A stretch of DNA of 64,000 nt from Phragmites australis. Lineage: Eukaryota; Streptophyta; Magnoliopsida; Poales; Poaceae. Of this stretch, positions 29,878 to 41,744 are shown piece by piece; position 1 is the first letter of the stretch; each line of letters begins with the position of its first letter. The stretch covers positions 21,989,501 to 22,053,500 of the forward strand of contig NC_084932.1 in the NCBI RefSeq assembly GCF_958298935.1, given 5' to 3'. The notes under the pieces are model-generated. The model was not told the origin of the DNA and made no database searches. It worked only from the letters and a program-made list of their open reading frames with translations. Made by a program: the position numbers and the translations under genes.

Positions 29878-32800
29878 CACTACTACAGAACAACACATCA
29901 CTGCCAATCCAAAACCCCCTTCACTGCTGATTTTGGAGATGGCAGTGGGTAACGAGCAGTGATAGTTTAGGACTATCACTACCGGCTTGGGGACCGGCAT
30001 CTACCAACTGAAACCACTAGCCGACAGTGACGATGAACGAATCACTGCCAACTGAAACCTTTAGCAGGCACTATTTTGCCTCTCCTCCCCCTATACTCCC
30101 TCTCTCTGTCCTCTCTTTATCGCCTCGATCTCTCTGTCTCTCCCTCTCAATACATACATACAATGAGACATATATTTAATATAAATTAATAATAAAGGCA
30201 TCTTTATTAATATATAGTAATTCATGTCATATTCGAGTGAACATATATTACAACTCATAGGCATCGACAAACACACATATATATAATAGTTATCACAGGT
30301 CACCCTAAAAAATTCGGTCAACTTGAGCCAGTCCAATATCCCTCTATCTCTCCTGTGATGAGGACCACGTCTCTGCATGGATGGCTGATGGCGTGTGTAT
30401 GTCCGGGGACGCTAGGGGTCCAATGATGGTGGAGCGGAGGACCCAGCCATGCCCAATCGGCCGCAACACTGCCTAATCTCCAAGCTCACCGGCGTGTCAA
30501 AGACATCGAAATCCAACGCCTGAACAACACAACGGTTTGAGCCTTCGGCCTCCTCCGCAGCACAGTGACGGGCTACCCTTTCATGCTCATCCACAACGTA
30601 CTGACGGGTCACCCTCTCCTCCTCCCCCTCCTCCTGGGCATGCTTACAAGACGCTACTTCTTGCTCCTCCGCAACGCACAGCTGACAGGCCAGCCTCTCA
30701 TCCTCCTCCTCCTAGGCACACTTACGGGTCGTTGCTTATGGAACAGGTGCACTAACATGCATACAATAAGACACATATTTAATGTAAATCAATAATAAAT
30801 ACGCCTTCGTTAAGTATAGTAATTCATGTCCTTTATTAATACATAGTAATTAATATCCTTCATTAAAATAGTGTCATTTGGTGATATATAAGTCGTCTAA
30901 CCCCCTGGCAGCCTTCCTCCTTGTTGCATACTCTATACTAGAAGGTACATAATCATTTGAATATCTCTCACGTGTCGACGACATGATCGGTTCATGAAAC
31001 TCGCTAGCTGGGTTGATAACATGTTCCATGAAGAACCTGGCGACCTGTTCTTGAATGTCATGTATGTATTTCTGCATGTTGTGATGCACCTGTGCATTTT
31101 TTGGAGAGCTGCGTTTGAATAATCGAAAGAATTAGTCCTTGAACATGTATAAAAATTGAAAAGAAAGCATTGATATGTAATTTCATACCTCAAGATCATT
31201 GAACATGATAGCCTCTCCGTCAGGGCTGCATATGTGAATGTAAGTAAGAACATAAAACCCACAGAGAATGTTGCCTGGTGGCTAACTCATACACTTCAAG
31301 ACGAAAGGATTCGTCAGTGGAATGAGTTGAACATTTTTATTCAGTAGGAAATGCAAGTCATGAATATTCCTTGCACACCGAAAAGTCGGTTTTTACATCA
31401 TATTGCTTCCTGTATGGATGGTACATAACACTGTTTTTGCAGTATCTTGTGTACGCCCTATTCGTGAATATGAATACCAATTAAACTTAGATGCAATCGA
31501 CGTGAAGATTAAATTATCACGTTTACCTATGTAGCATGTAAATAAGGTCTTGGTAAGTCATCTTATCTCTCTTTTATGAGTCCAAGATAATGATCTTGCT
31601 TAAGCTTGGGTGGATGACAAGGAGGATCCAATCAAAACTACAGGAATATGTCACCATAGCAAATTAGTATTCGAATAAAGTTTCTCATAATAGGAGAACA
31701 CCTTGGGATGCAAATACATACTCAAAGATATAGTGTAAGAGTACAAAGGTCTTGTGTTGGTGGTGAAGTAGACACTTCAATAAGTAGTCCTCGGTGAAAT
31801 CTAGATTTGACTGTATAATTTCCTGGTTGACAAACCCAGAATCGATGAATCATACTTTATTAGTTAATTATTGTCTGCACACTTGAATCTCCATTGTATG
31901 AAAGAGATAAGTTAGCCATGTGATTTCAATGTACAAGATAATATAACGTGAATAATATGCATAAGTCACTTACAGAGTCCACGCTCTGATTATGGCCATA
32001 TCGAGGGCATCTTCCTTGTACATTTCATACAAGCACATGAACTTTACCCAGAAGTAGTCATCCCCATTGAGAAAATATTCATCTATGTACCTTACGAGGA
32101 ATGCCTGTATACCCTGCCTGGATTGCTCCAAGTATCAATGATGTAATCGACACATTTGAGTTGTAAGATTTCTTTCTATATCTGGTTTAACCAAAGGTTT
32201 TCCCAACTCAAATGGCCATATACCATCTGACTTTGATATATCCTCTCCCACAATAAGCCGTGCTAGTTCTTCTACTGTTAATCTAGAAGAAGCCAAGAAG
32301 TCCTCAATGCTTGGAGCATCTTGAACGATTAGACCTGATTTTCTCCTGGCCTGCTTCTTATTGATATGTTCGTAGTCAGTCGGCGACTTACTTGAAGTTG
32401 CCTCTGTCTGTTTAGCTTTGGCTATATTCATGAAAATTTTCATGGTATCTTCAGGCACAACAGGCTTCAGTGGATGTGGTGGAGGATGGAAATAAGCCGT
32501 GACACTGGTGCCCACAATCTTTTTGTTTTCCTCAGCAGTGAGTGAATAGACATCCTTTGGTTCCACCACCTTAGATTACACTGACTTCTTAGATGATGTC
32601 ATCTACTTGGATGCTGCGGAACCTGGTTGTGTTTTTCGAGCTAACGGCTAGCTTCTTGATGGTGCTGGCTTCTTGAGCGGTGCACTTCTTCAAGACGATG
32701 TCTGAGGAGGTGGACTTCTTTAAGGAGATGGTTGACGAGAGGGATATCTATGAGGTGAAGGTGGCCTGGGGTGTCATGGAGAGTATAGGTTCTCGGGAGC

Positions 32801-33480
32801 TATCCCTGGTGGAAATACTATGCAGGCCTTCTCCCACGTGATGAATGTGCGCTTGTTCTCTCCTATAGTTTTTGCCGCCACATCTGTGGGGTGGTCCACC
32901 TCAACATGACAGTATTGGTCAACTACCTCATCTACTTCGACCACGACATAGCCCTCCAGTATCGGACGTCCGTGCAAATGTTCATGAGAGCCGCGGGGAT
33001 AAGCCACGCTGGAAGCCACCTTGACGTTAATGTTCCACCAATATGTAGTTCACATGGTGTCCATGCTGTGATGAGGTCCACGGGATAAGTTATGGGGTCA
33101 GCGCCCGGAACTCTCGTGGACGCATAGCTACACCGATGACCACTGGGGCTGGAGCACACAATATAAGGAGACACTGCTAGTTATTCCTTTTTGCTCACAA
33201 TGGTGCCCCGTTCATGCATGAGGGCTTGCTGTATTGCTTGTGCTATCTTTTCGTCTATATATTCTCTCTCTTTTTCCTCCATTATTCTATCAAACTGGCC
33301 CACCTCTCCTTCTCCTATTGGCCCCGGCCCCTGGCTGCCTGCTCCAGGCACCACTCTGGCCCACACCATGTCGCGCCGCACCCACTCGCCGATGCATGGG
33401 CCCACATCGGTTTCGCCTTCCTCCGGATGCCCTCAGACCATATCACACGGTTTCTACTCTCTTCCTCTCTCCTTGCGATC
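29878..33480 (-). mobile_element. CACTA element, truncated at its right side
   Basis: The left terminus CACTACTACAGAAC is followed by CTTCACTGCTGATTTTGG and GGCAGTG repeats. The same sequence order, including the TCTCTCTGTCC pyrimidine tract and the ACATACAATGA word, recurs in the element at 53464, so the two belong to one family. The coding remnant runs on the minus strand. TNP2 transposase is missing: the element breaks near 33480, where an LTR fragment follows. Confidence 0.75.
30412..33405 (-). pseudogene. CACTA second gene with Ulp1-like (C48) domain, decayed
   Basis: Read on the minus strand from 33405: a basic region and a coiled-coil-prone stretch (EEKEREYIDEKIAQAIQQAL), a Pro/Ser-rich part with several stops, then VEPKDVYSLTAEENKKIVG and GKPLVKPDIERNLTTQMC. 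After a stop in place of the expected Trp, the reading continues into QAFLVRYIDEYFLNGDDYF and EMYKEDALDMAIIRAW, ended by a GTAAGT donor-like site. Later exon-like pieces give FTEDYLLKCLLHHQH, DWILLVIHPSLSK and PPGNILCGFYVL, which match the His and Cys regions of Ulp1/C48-like proteases carried by grass CACTA elements. The catalytic His position appears altered (FDWIL). Many stops make it inactive. Confidence 0.7.
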
Positions 33481-33489
33481 CCTCTCTCT

Positions 33490-33705
33490 CCCGTCATGTC
33501 GGTACAACTGCCAATGTCAATTCAATGACTCCCTGGAATTGTGGCCAGCGCACCGCCAGTGTCATAGTGATGGCCAACCTGAGCTCCTCATTGTCCCGTC
33601 TGGTCACTGCTTGAGAGAATCCCGTCAAAGCCTGTAGCGAACATGGCCCTTAGGTTGTCACCCACCTCTTAGGACGTCACCGATCCCTACAGTTGGTATT
33701 AGAGC
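33490..33705 (+). mobile_element. LTR end plus primer-binding site of another element
   Basis: A short LTR-like end closing in CCCTACA (to 33691) is followed one base later by TTGGTATTAGAGC (33693-33705), an initiator-Met-tRNA-type PBS in plus orientation. About 245 bp of internal-like sequence follow before the minus-oriented LTR at 33951. The element's other parts are not visible. Confidence 0.55.
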
Positions 33706-33950
33706 ATTGGCATTTTTTCCTTATGAAGTTGGGATATTTCTGGCCGTGGACCACCTCCTCGCACCACAACACCACCACGGCTCCCACACCACTCCATCTC
33801 CCTCCAATCCCCACTATGACCCTCCTCTATTTCTTCCCCAAATTGGCTACTGTCGTTGATCACCTTCGCAGATAAGCCTCCGCCTTGACCCATTGTTTAA
33901 CTTGCCTCCCTACTATTGGAGCAAGAGTTCGTTTTGCCCCAGCAAGTACG

Positions 33951-34823
33951 GTGAGAGTTTCTTCTAAGTAGGAGACTCAAGCTTGGAGACGAAGTTTGAG
34001 AGGAAGGAACACCACGAATATATTGATGATAGAAAAATGTATCACTCTGGGAGAAGTATCACAGTGTTACTATCTTGCGTGTTCTTTTCCACTGTGTCCG
34101 TCCCTTGCCTGGAGGACCATGGTCTCCTATTTATAGGGCCATGCGTAGCTTCGCGTATAAGTTATCAAAATGTACAAATATCCTGGATAACTACCTTCTA
34201 TCATATTGGGGAGATAAATATCCGTCATGGTAATTATTGTGGTGCCTACCCCCTGAAGGGGGCGAGCTGGTTGCCAATTGCGACTCGATGCCAGACTGTC
34301 AGGGGTGTCAAGATTGCCCTCATCATGCCGGGGTGTCAGAGTGGTGTCCATCAGCCTAGGCCTTTAATGCTGGCCACTTCCTTGCAGGCAAAGCACGACT
34401 GGTGCTCCCCTTTCGGCAAATCTTTCCCAAGGCCTGCTGACTCACCCCATTGCCTTCGGGAATGCGGCCTGATCAACTGGAGGTGGGGGTTTTGGGAGAT
34501 ATGGAACAGGGAGGTGAAGGCTTTGGGAAGCAGGACCCCGGAGGGCCGGGGCTTCGGGAGGCCGAAGCTTCGTAGGATCGAGGCTTTGGGAGGTCGTGTT
34601 TTGGAAGGCTTCAGGAGGTTGAGCCGACGGAGCCAAGGGAAGGCTTCGGGAGGTCGAGCTGGTGGAGCTAAGGGAAGGCTTCGTAGGTGCGAAGGGGTAC
34701 CGTGAAAGGATCTGGTATCGGAGATCGAGCTTCTAGCAAAGGGTTCGGAGATCAAGGCTTTGGCATGACCTAGATGGTGATCTTCAACTGTTATCCTCAT
34801 GCTGGTTTATTTTCCCCCCAACA
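33951..34823 (-). mobile_element. Gypsy LTR, minus orientation (3' LTR, Tat-like element)
   Basis: On the minus strand it begins TGTTGGGGGGAAAATAAACC (34823) and has a TATA box CTATAAATAGG (34127-34137). The left edge is approximate. About 390 bp (34430-34823) are repeated in the same orientation at 42990-43389. The repeated CTTCGGGAGG/GGCTTTGGGAGG words give it a purine-rich plus strand. Confidence 0.7.
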
Positions 34824-34838
34824 GTACCCCCTCATTCT
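34824..34838 (-). other. Polypurine tract of the minus-oriented gypsy element
   Basis: The minus strand reads AGAATGAGGGGGTAC directly before the LTR TG, the arrangement expected upstream of a 3' LTR. This fixes the element's orientation. Confidence 0.65.
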
Positions 34839-35288
34839 CGAGCCCCGATGTTTCGGAGGGGGGAGAGGATGTAGAGGAAAAATCAACTCCAGCCTAGTAT
34901 AGTATCAAGGATGCCTGATGGCACTTCTCTGTCCTCTAAAGTCGCTAGAGTAGAGATTTTGTGTGGGTTTGGAGAATCCCACATGTTCGCCTGGCGGGAC
35001 AAGATGTGCCACTATCGCGTTCTGACTAGATAATGCGAGGGGTCGCTAGGGTTTTGTGCCCGTGATCCTGTCATGCGCCGAAAGGGGTTTGAGTTATTAA
35101 TGTGATGGGACGTCCATGCAAGAAAACAAGGCATTCATGGTGGAGTGCTGCCACATATTGGAGGGAAACCGGATATCGCCACAGCCCCCTCCCAAGGTGT
35201 TTAATGGGAGGACACAACGACGTTCGCCCTGCTTCGTCTTCCGGACCTATGAGGCTGCACGGCCCAGTATAAAGATGGGGTTACCCGG

Positions 35289-35661
35289 TTGGAGTCTCCA
35301 CAGCCCCATGAGCAAGCAGTTAATCTTGACTTGAGTATGGCATTTTCTTCCTCCTCCTCCTCCTCGGACATCGATCATCTCGACGGCTCCTTCGGGAGCC
35401 GGGCTGTTTCGATCGTCGACAAAGGCACCGGAGGCGATATTGCTTCCACCTCTACGGGGGAGGCAGTTGTCTGCCACTCCGGCCCGACCTTTGGCCTGGG
35501 AGGGCATGCCTGTCGAGATCATCGATATCTCTGATGACGACGAGGAGATCGACTGGGATCTCCTGCGAAGGGAGAGTGAACCGGCGTTTGTGGGCCCAGC
35601 GGCGAAGCAGGAGAAGGTGGGGAAGGCAAGGGAGAAGGTATGTGAGGAACCGTCCAAATAG
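35289..35661 (+). pseudogene. Antisense-ORF-like fragment, part 1
   Basis: Two overlapping plus-strand frames, apparently one ORF with a frameshift: MAFSSSSSSSDIDHLDGSFG, and downstream MPVEIIDISDDDEEIDWDLL followed by a Lys/Glu-rich tail to CEEPSK. Orientation is opposite to the gypsy element (see the PPT at 34824). It lies between the PPT and the internal region, where Tat-lineage gypsy elements are known to carry an extra ORF in antisense. A solo LTR interrupts it at about 35661, and reading seems to resume at 39598. The function of such ORFs is unknown. Confidence 0.5.
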
Positions 35662-38600
35662 TATTCTAATTAATCATCAGGAGGATCATTATTCATAATC
35701 GCAACCTCAACGATTAACCAGAATACCATTCCGGTAGTCACAGCACGTGTTTTGTGCCCAGGATCGGAACACATGCCTTCCAACTCAAATATCACAACAC
35801 AGTTTAATAGAGAGCAAGTAATTAAACTGGATTACAATTATTAAACATGCAACTGCTTCCACAATTTACAACAAAAGAAGAACAGCAACAACTAAGCAGC
35901 GGAAGAAAAACCTATACAACAAAAGAGTATGGAGCCGTATGCCCTTAGGCTCCATACCAAAAGCGTCGGAGTTCGGAGTAGAATGTGCTACTCCTGCCCG
36001 CCACCCGGATCGGCAGGCAAAAAGTAGCCAAAAACTGCCTCTTCCTCGCCGATCTGTGAACCTGAAAACAACTTAAGGGCAGCACCCCTTAGTACGAAGG
36101 TACTAGCAAGTCTTACACAGTATGAGTATATATATTCTCGACTCCAAGGATCATGCATTTAAAGCTGTAGCAAGGATTAAGACATGTTTAAGTTCATTAA
36201 GCGGTAAGCAACCTAGACTCTAGGTGTAAGCAACTGACTTAACCAACCACCGACTCAAACTCTGCCAACCAACTGACCACAACAGATATGTAAACAACAA
36301 GCGTATAAAAGTAAACCATTACCACCAAACCACCGACCACATACCGACCAAACCACCCCAATCCAACCATGCCACAACCCATATCGAAACTCTACGACCA
36401 AAATATGGTCGCTCGGTGGAGATAAGCGATAGCGATGCTCATGACCGAGAGCGCGGCAGTTCGAACTGATTATACACCCTGCAGGGGGATACTCCTGGGC
36501 TCACACGACACAGGGACCATACGGCTTGTGCCACCCGCTAAGATGCACACAAGGGGGTACCCGTGACAACCTTTCCCAACCAGGCCCAACCATGTGGATC
36601 AACCATAGCTCGGCACGGCGGTATTAGAACTACTCCCCGAGCAAACTAATACCGCTAAAAACCCGGACTCAAACCGGACTCACACCGTCTATGACGAGGC
36701 CCACATGACCACGTCTACGAAGGTAATCGGCTCGCCTACCATTATATCAGCATGTGGTGAGTAAGGTATGTGCTAAAGCCGACTACACCGATGATCGGTG
36801 CTTAACCGGTGCAAGCGGTCTACGGTGTCCGGGTTCCCTCCCCGAATTGCCTGAGGACTCATCGTGAGCAGATGACACCCCTAACACCGCCCACACCTCG
36901 TCTCAACTCACCACTCACCAAACCGACTCATCCTCAACACAACCACAAGTGTGAACAAGTAATAAGCCCTAGGCTCGCGACAACGGTGGACGCCGTCGTC
37001 GACTTCTACCGGAAAGCCTAAGTACCACTAAGCATAGCGAACTATCATTAGACCTCGACGACACCACTAGGCTCCAAGGAATAACACATGACACGTGACC
37101 AAAATGGGAGAATGCATAGGCATAGGTTCTACCCAACTCGGTACCCGACACATGCAATGTATACATAAGCGTAGATAACATATTAGATTTTTAAGTAGAC
37201 ACGGTGCAATATGATAGATGCTTGCCTTGCTGCCCTAGCTGCTGCTCACAGCTACCCGAGTCACGATCACCACTGCGGGAACCTCCGGGGACAGCCTCGT
37301 TCGCCTCGCTCGCCGGGTCGAAGTTCCCTAAAAGAATCACGCATGCAATGTAATGAATATGAATGACATGCAACGAAAGATGCTTCACTATAAGACAACA
37401 GTGGAGATGCAATGCACTTATGCCATGAGTTAAAAGCCTTAAGGATTTCCTAATCTGAATTATTATTCAGCATTTAACAACTTCCTAAATTGATTAAGCT
37501 TAACTCTCAGTTTAAATCTAAAAAGAAAACTAACTATACTTAACATGAGGGTGACCCTTTTAAGGAAATAGGGAACCCACTAATATAATTTACACAACTC
37601 TATTTATAGACCAACAAAATATGAAATGTTGAAAGATTGAAACCATTTTGACAACTCACCAATCCTCAGTAAGCATTTCATAAACCCTAGCACTTTTACT
37701 GAACATGGCATAATTTAACAAGATTAACAAAGCTGGACTTACAAATTTTGGACTCATCAAAAATTGTTTATGAATTATTGAAGATTAAACACATTTCATT
37801 AATTGAACAAATTTAATTATACATTTCACAACACCTAGTATTTTTCATGTGCAGAGTATGATGATACAAGGCCAACAAAATTAGATTCATCAATTTTGGA
37901 AATACCAAACTTTAATTATAAATTATCAAAGCTTAGACATATTTTATTAATTCAATAATTCACAGCACACATTTCATGGCCACTGGTATTTTTAATGAAC
38001 AGATCATGATACAACAAAACCAACAAAATTGGTTTTAGGAAATTTGGAGCTCTACACAATTTCCTCTGCACTTTTCAAGTTTTCAGCCGATTTATCAACT
38101 AAATAAATATTCATTTCGCAATTTTCGATTTTTTTTGAATACTTAAATACCCTAAACCTTTTTCCACTCGGGTTCGGCTAGCCGCTGCGACTGACAGTGG
38201 GGCCGGCGTATTTTGACCTGAGTCAAAATCGACTCGCGCCCAGGACACTGCGCAGCGCGGCTGGCCGGGGCTCGGTTCGTGCCCGCCGGCGGCGAGCGGC
38301 GCAGGTCAGGCGGCCGGGAGGGACAGCTGCGGCACCAGCACGAGCGCGCGGATCCATTTGAGGCCTACGCGGTCGCTGGCGACGGCCGGAGGATGGTCAG
38401 CGGCGGCGGACAGCGGGACTTCACGGCGGCGGCACGGCTTTGCCTCGCCGTCGGCGAACGGCGGTGCAATAATCCTAACCGAGCACCCTACGCGTTCTAC
38501 GCAAGCACGTGGACCTAACGGCGCGTTTGCCAGCCGACGAGCTCGACGACGGCACGGCTGGCGGCACGCGCGGGGAGGCGGCGGCGGCTCGGTCATCGCG

Positions 38601-39597
38601 GACACACGCGCCGGTGACGGGACGGGAGGAAAACAGCGCGCGCATAAGGTGTACAGGAACACGGGGAAACTCACCGTGCAGCAGGTTGGGCCGGAGAAGC
38701 GAGGGCACGGCGGTTCGACGAAGGGCGGCGGAGTTCGGCTGCCGCCGTTGGGGAAGAAGGCGTGGATGGCTCCAATCCTTGCGGGAAACGGCCGGGGAAG
38801 GAGGGGAAACGGCGGAGGAGCTCGGGACGCTCTTCCCTGCGGCTCCACTGGGCTCGGGCTCGAGGGAGCTTGCCGGTGGCGCGTCGGACTTGGCCAGCGG
38901 CGCGGCGCAATGCAGCTCGGCGCTGTGGTGTGCTGGGCGACAGGAAGAGCAAGCGAGGGAGAGAGAGATATAAAGCAGAGGCGAAGGAGGAGATAAGGCC
39001 TGGGCCGATCTTTTGGCCGGTGACGTGGAGATGGCCACCAAAGTCAAGGATTGCGGCACCGCCTTGCTCTGTGAGAGCGGGAGAAGGGGGAGCAGAGGCT
39101 GTCTGAGCGAAGGGGATGACAGGTGGGGCCGACGAACAGTGACCGCCAGGCAAAAATATCTTCACTACTTTGGTTATCAAGGTGGAGGTCTTACTGTGGT
39201 CTAAAAATTGTGGAACAAATTTTGTTGGCTTCTATAAATCATGAACAATCCATTTTACCTTGTTTGACCCAAAAAGCTTGCACCAAATTCAAATGAAAAT
39301 TCTCTAAAGAGGCAAGCTTTCTAACTTGTTTTGATTTTTATGCCTTTAAAACAATTCCCAAAAATTTGGGAAAATTCATTTATATTCTCCTCCTGACATC
39401 TATTAATTTCTAAAATTATTTCCAGCCCTATGTTGTATAGTAATATGGTGAGTTGCTTAACAACGCATCAACTAATATTGATTTTTACAATTTGCTAAAT
39501 TGAAAATTGCACGCCTAAAATTGCTCAAAACCATTAAACATGATGTTAATGGTACTCACGATGCTTAATTATCTAATTAAGGATTTTGGGCTGTGAC
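35661..39597 (-). mobile_element. Gypsy solo LTR, ~3.9 kb, nested
   Basis: The right end GGGCTGTGACA gives TGTCACAGCCCAAAATCC on the minus strand, the classic start of a grass gypsy LTR. Inside are a minus-strand TATA (TTTATAT, 38968-38974) in front of a GC-rich leader (38250-38960), and farther along the motif CTTGCTAGTACC with GTGCTGCCCTTAAG (36050-36115, minus), common in this LTR class. There is no PBS, gag or pol, so I read it as a solo LTR. Left end and target duplication are not clear. Long open frames at 38280-39200 on both strands reflect GC richness. Confidence 0.6.
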
Positions 39598-40130
39598 AAG
39601 GCCTCGCCCGTGACCTCCTCGGACTCCTCAGTGTCCTCCGACAGCTCGAGAGCCGACTACTGTATCGGCTTCCGCAACAGCAGGCCGCAGATGAGGCGCA
39701 GACACCGTCTCATGCGTGGCCCCTGCCGGGACCTGTAGGATGTGAAGGCAGTCACCAGGATGACATACTTGGTGACACCATGATATATCCATGCCACGGC
39801 TGAACTTAGTCACCTTGGACTCTTTCTCGCCTTGTTTTGCTCCGCATGGATCTATCTTCTCCGTGGCAATTTCTGTACGGTTGTTTTAGTTTGTATCCCT
39901 TGGATGTACTGGTTGTTTAATAATATAACATGGATCTTCAGGAACGGTCGTGTCTCCTTCCGTATCGGAACGCGAGAGGACCTTTCGAATGGGTGGCCGC
40001 ATGCGTGCGTGCTTTCGTGCCTCCAAACCGTACTTCTTCGTCCCTTTCGAAGGCGATGGCTGGTTTTTCTGACGACCGATGGATACATAGGGTAACTAAG
40101 GAGAACCAGGTGGAGTAGTGGCGACCTCGT
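39598..40130 (+). pseudogene. Antisense-ORF-like fragment, part 2
   Basis: Directly after the solo LTR the plus strand reads SPVTSSDSSVSSDSSRADYC, then FRNSRPQMRRRHRLMRGP, in the Ser-rich/basic style of the fragment at 35289. It probably continues that ORF. Frameshifts and stops follow. There is no recognisable domain. Confidence 0.4.
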
Positions 40131-40359
40131 CGTCCCTGGTTACCATGTACTCCTTGGGCCTGGGGCTGGTAGGGCCTTCTTCCAAATTTGTTCCAGATTT
40201 CTGACTCAGCGAAGTCTCTCTGGAACCTTTGGAGATGAACTCTGGAGGTGGTCCTTGACCCTTCGGGTTCTTTAGCGACTGTCCAGTTTGACGGCGATGA
40301 TGTGTTGTAGGTGCAACTGAAGGTTAGGCGAGAGAGGTGGTCTGTGACCCTCCCCGGTC

Positions 40360-41334
40360 CTTAGCCGCTGCCCAGCTTTGGATGTATTCCGTCTAGAGCC
40401 TGGCAACGGTGCGTCAGAGGCGAGGCCAAAGGCCAGGCGGAAGAGGCAGTCAACGACGCCCTCAGCCCTTAGCCGCTGCCCGATTCTGGAGGTATTCCGT
40501 CTGGAGCCTGACGATTGTCTAAGGCCAGGTGGAAGAGGCGGTCCGCGACCCTCTCGTCCCTTAGCCGCTGCCCGGCTCCGGAGGTATTCCGTCCGAAGCC
40601 TGGCGATGGCACATCGGAGGCGAAGCTGAAGGCCAGGCGGAAGAGGTGGTCCACGACCCCCTCGACCCTTAGTCGCTGCTCGGCTCTGGAGGAATTCCGT
40701 CTGGAGCTTGGCAATGACGCATTGGAGGCGAAGCTGAAGGCGAGGCCGAAGAGATGGTTCACGACCCCCTCGGCCCTTAGCCGTTGCCTGACTCTGGAGG
40801 TATTCCGTCCAGAGCTTGGCGACGGCGTGTCGAAGGCGAAGCCGAAGGACAGGCGGAAGAGGTGGTACACGACCCCCTCGGCCCTTAGTCGCTGCCCAGC
40901 TCCGGGGATATTCCGTCTGGAGCCTGGTGACGGCGCATCAAAGGCAAAGCGGAAGGCCAGGCGGGAGAGGTGGTTCGCGACCCCCTCAGCCCTTAGCCGC
41001 TGCCTGGCTCTGGAGGTATTCTGTCAGGAGCATGGCGACAGAACGTTCGAGGCGAGGCCGAAGGCCAGGCGAAAGAGACGGTTCATGACCCCCTCGGTCC
41101 TTAGCCGCTGCCCGACTCCGGAGGTATTCCGTCTGGAGCCTGGCAACGGCACGTCGGAGGCGAGGCCGAAGGCTAGGCGGAAGAGGTGTTCCGCGACCCC
41201 CTCGGCCCTTCGCCGCTACCCAGCTCTGGAGATATTCGATCCGGAGCCTGACGACGGCGCGTCAGAGGCGAAGCCGAAGGCCAGGCAGAAGAGGTGGTCT
41301 GTGACCCCATCGGCCTTTAGCCGCTGCCCGGCTT
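40360..41334. repeat. 108-bp minisatellite, about nine copies
   Basis: The word GGAGGTATTCCGTCTGGAGC recurs near 40380, 40487, 40578, 40687, 40795, 40902, 41011, 41118 and 41226. The period is 107-109 bp except one shortened unit (91 bp). Because 108 is divisible by three, a plus-strand frame (40515-41432) stays open for 305 codons and encodes a basic 36-residue repeat (KARRKRWSTTPSALSRCP and similar). I treat the frame as a by-product. Confidence 0.85.
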
Positions 41335-41744
41335 TTGCAATCTCTGCAATGTTTAGTCGGGGGTTCCACTATATTTCCCGTGCCATGAGGCACGGGCTTT
41401 TATTAAATGTTAGTATAACCCTCATAAAATAACATGTAAAAGGTGTTTTCAAAGGAGATGGTAGGGTAATGTTGTTACCTTTTACCATACGTGTTTGAGT
41501 CATGTGATCATACCTTCCCCTGTTGGGAGGGGATATTTATACATCTTTGTTCTGTGTGCGGTGTTTTTTGGAGACCAGCGGGTTTCGTACCCCTTCGGCA
41601 CGGAGGCATTAGCCTTCAAGATGCAAGGGTACCTTTCCCGTTAGGTCTTTTTAGAATCTTTTCGCCTAGCGGAGTTTTCAAAGAAACATCTCCATCGCGG
41701 GGGTATTCGAAAGCCTCTCCATGGTGCGGAGGTTTTGTAAGGCT

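Noticed and set aside
38280..39200. GC-rich open frames as a host gene
   Set aside because: They lie inside a gypsy solo LTR, at its promoter and leader, and no frame has a known domain.
40515..41432. 305-codon plus-strand frame as a protein gene
   Set aside because: It is produced by a 108-bp minisatellite; no domain, and no unique sequence apart from a short tail.
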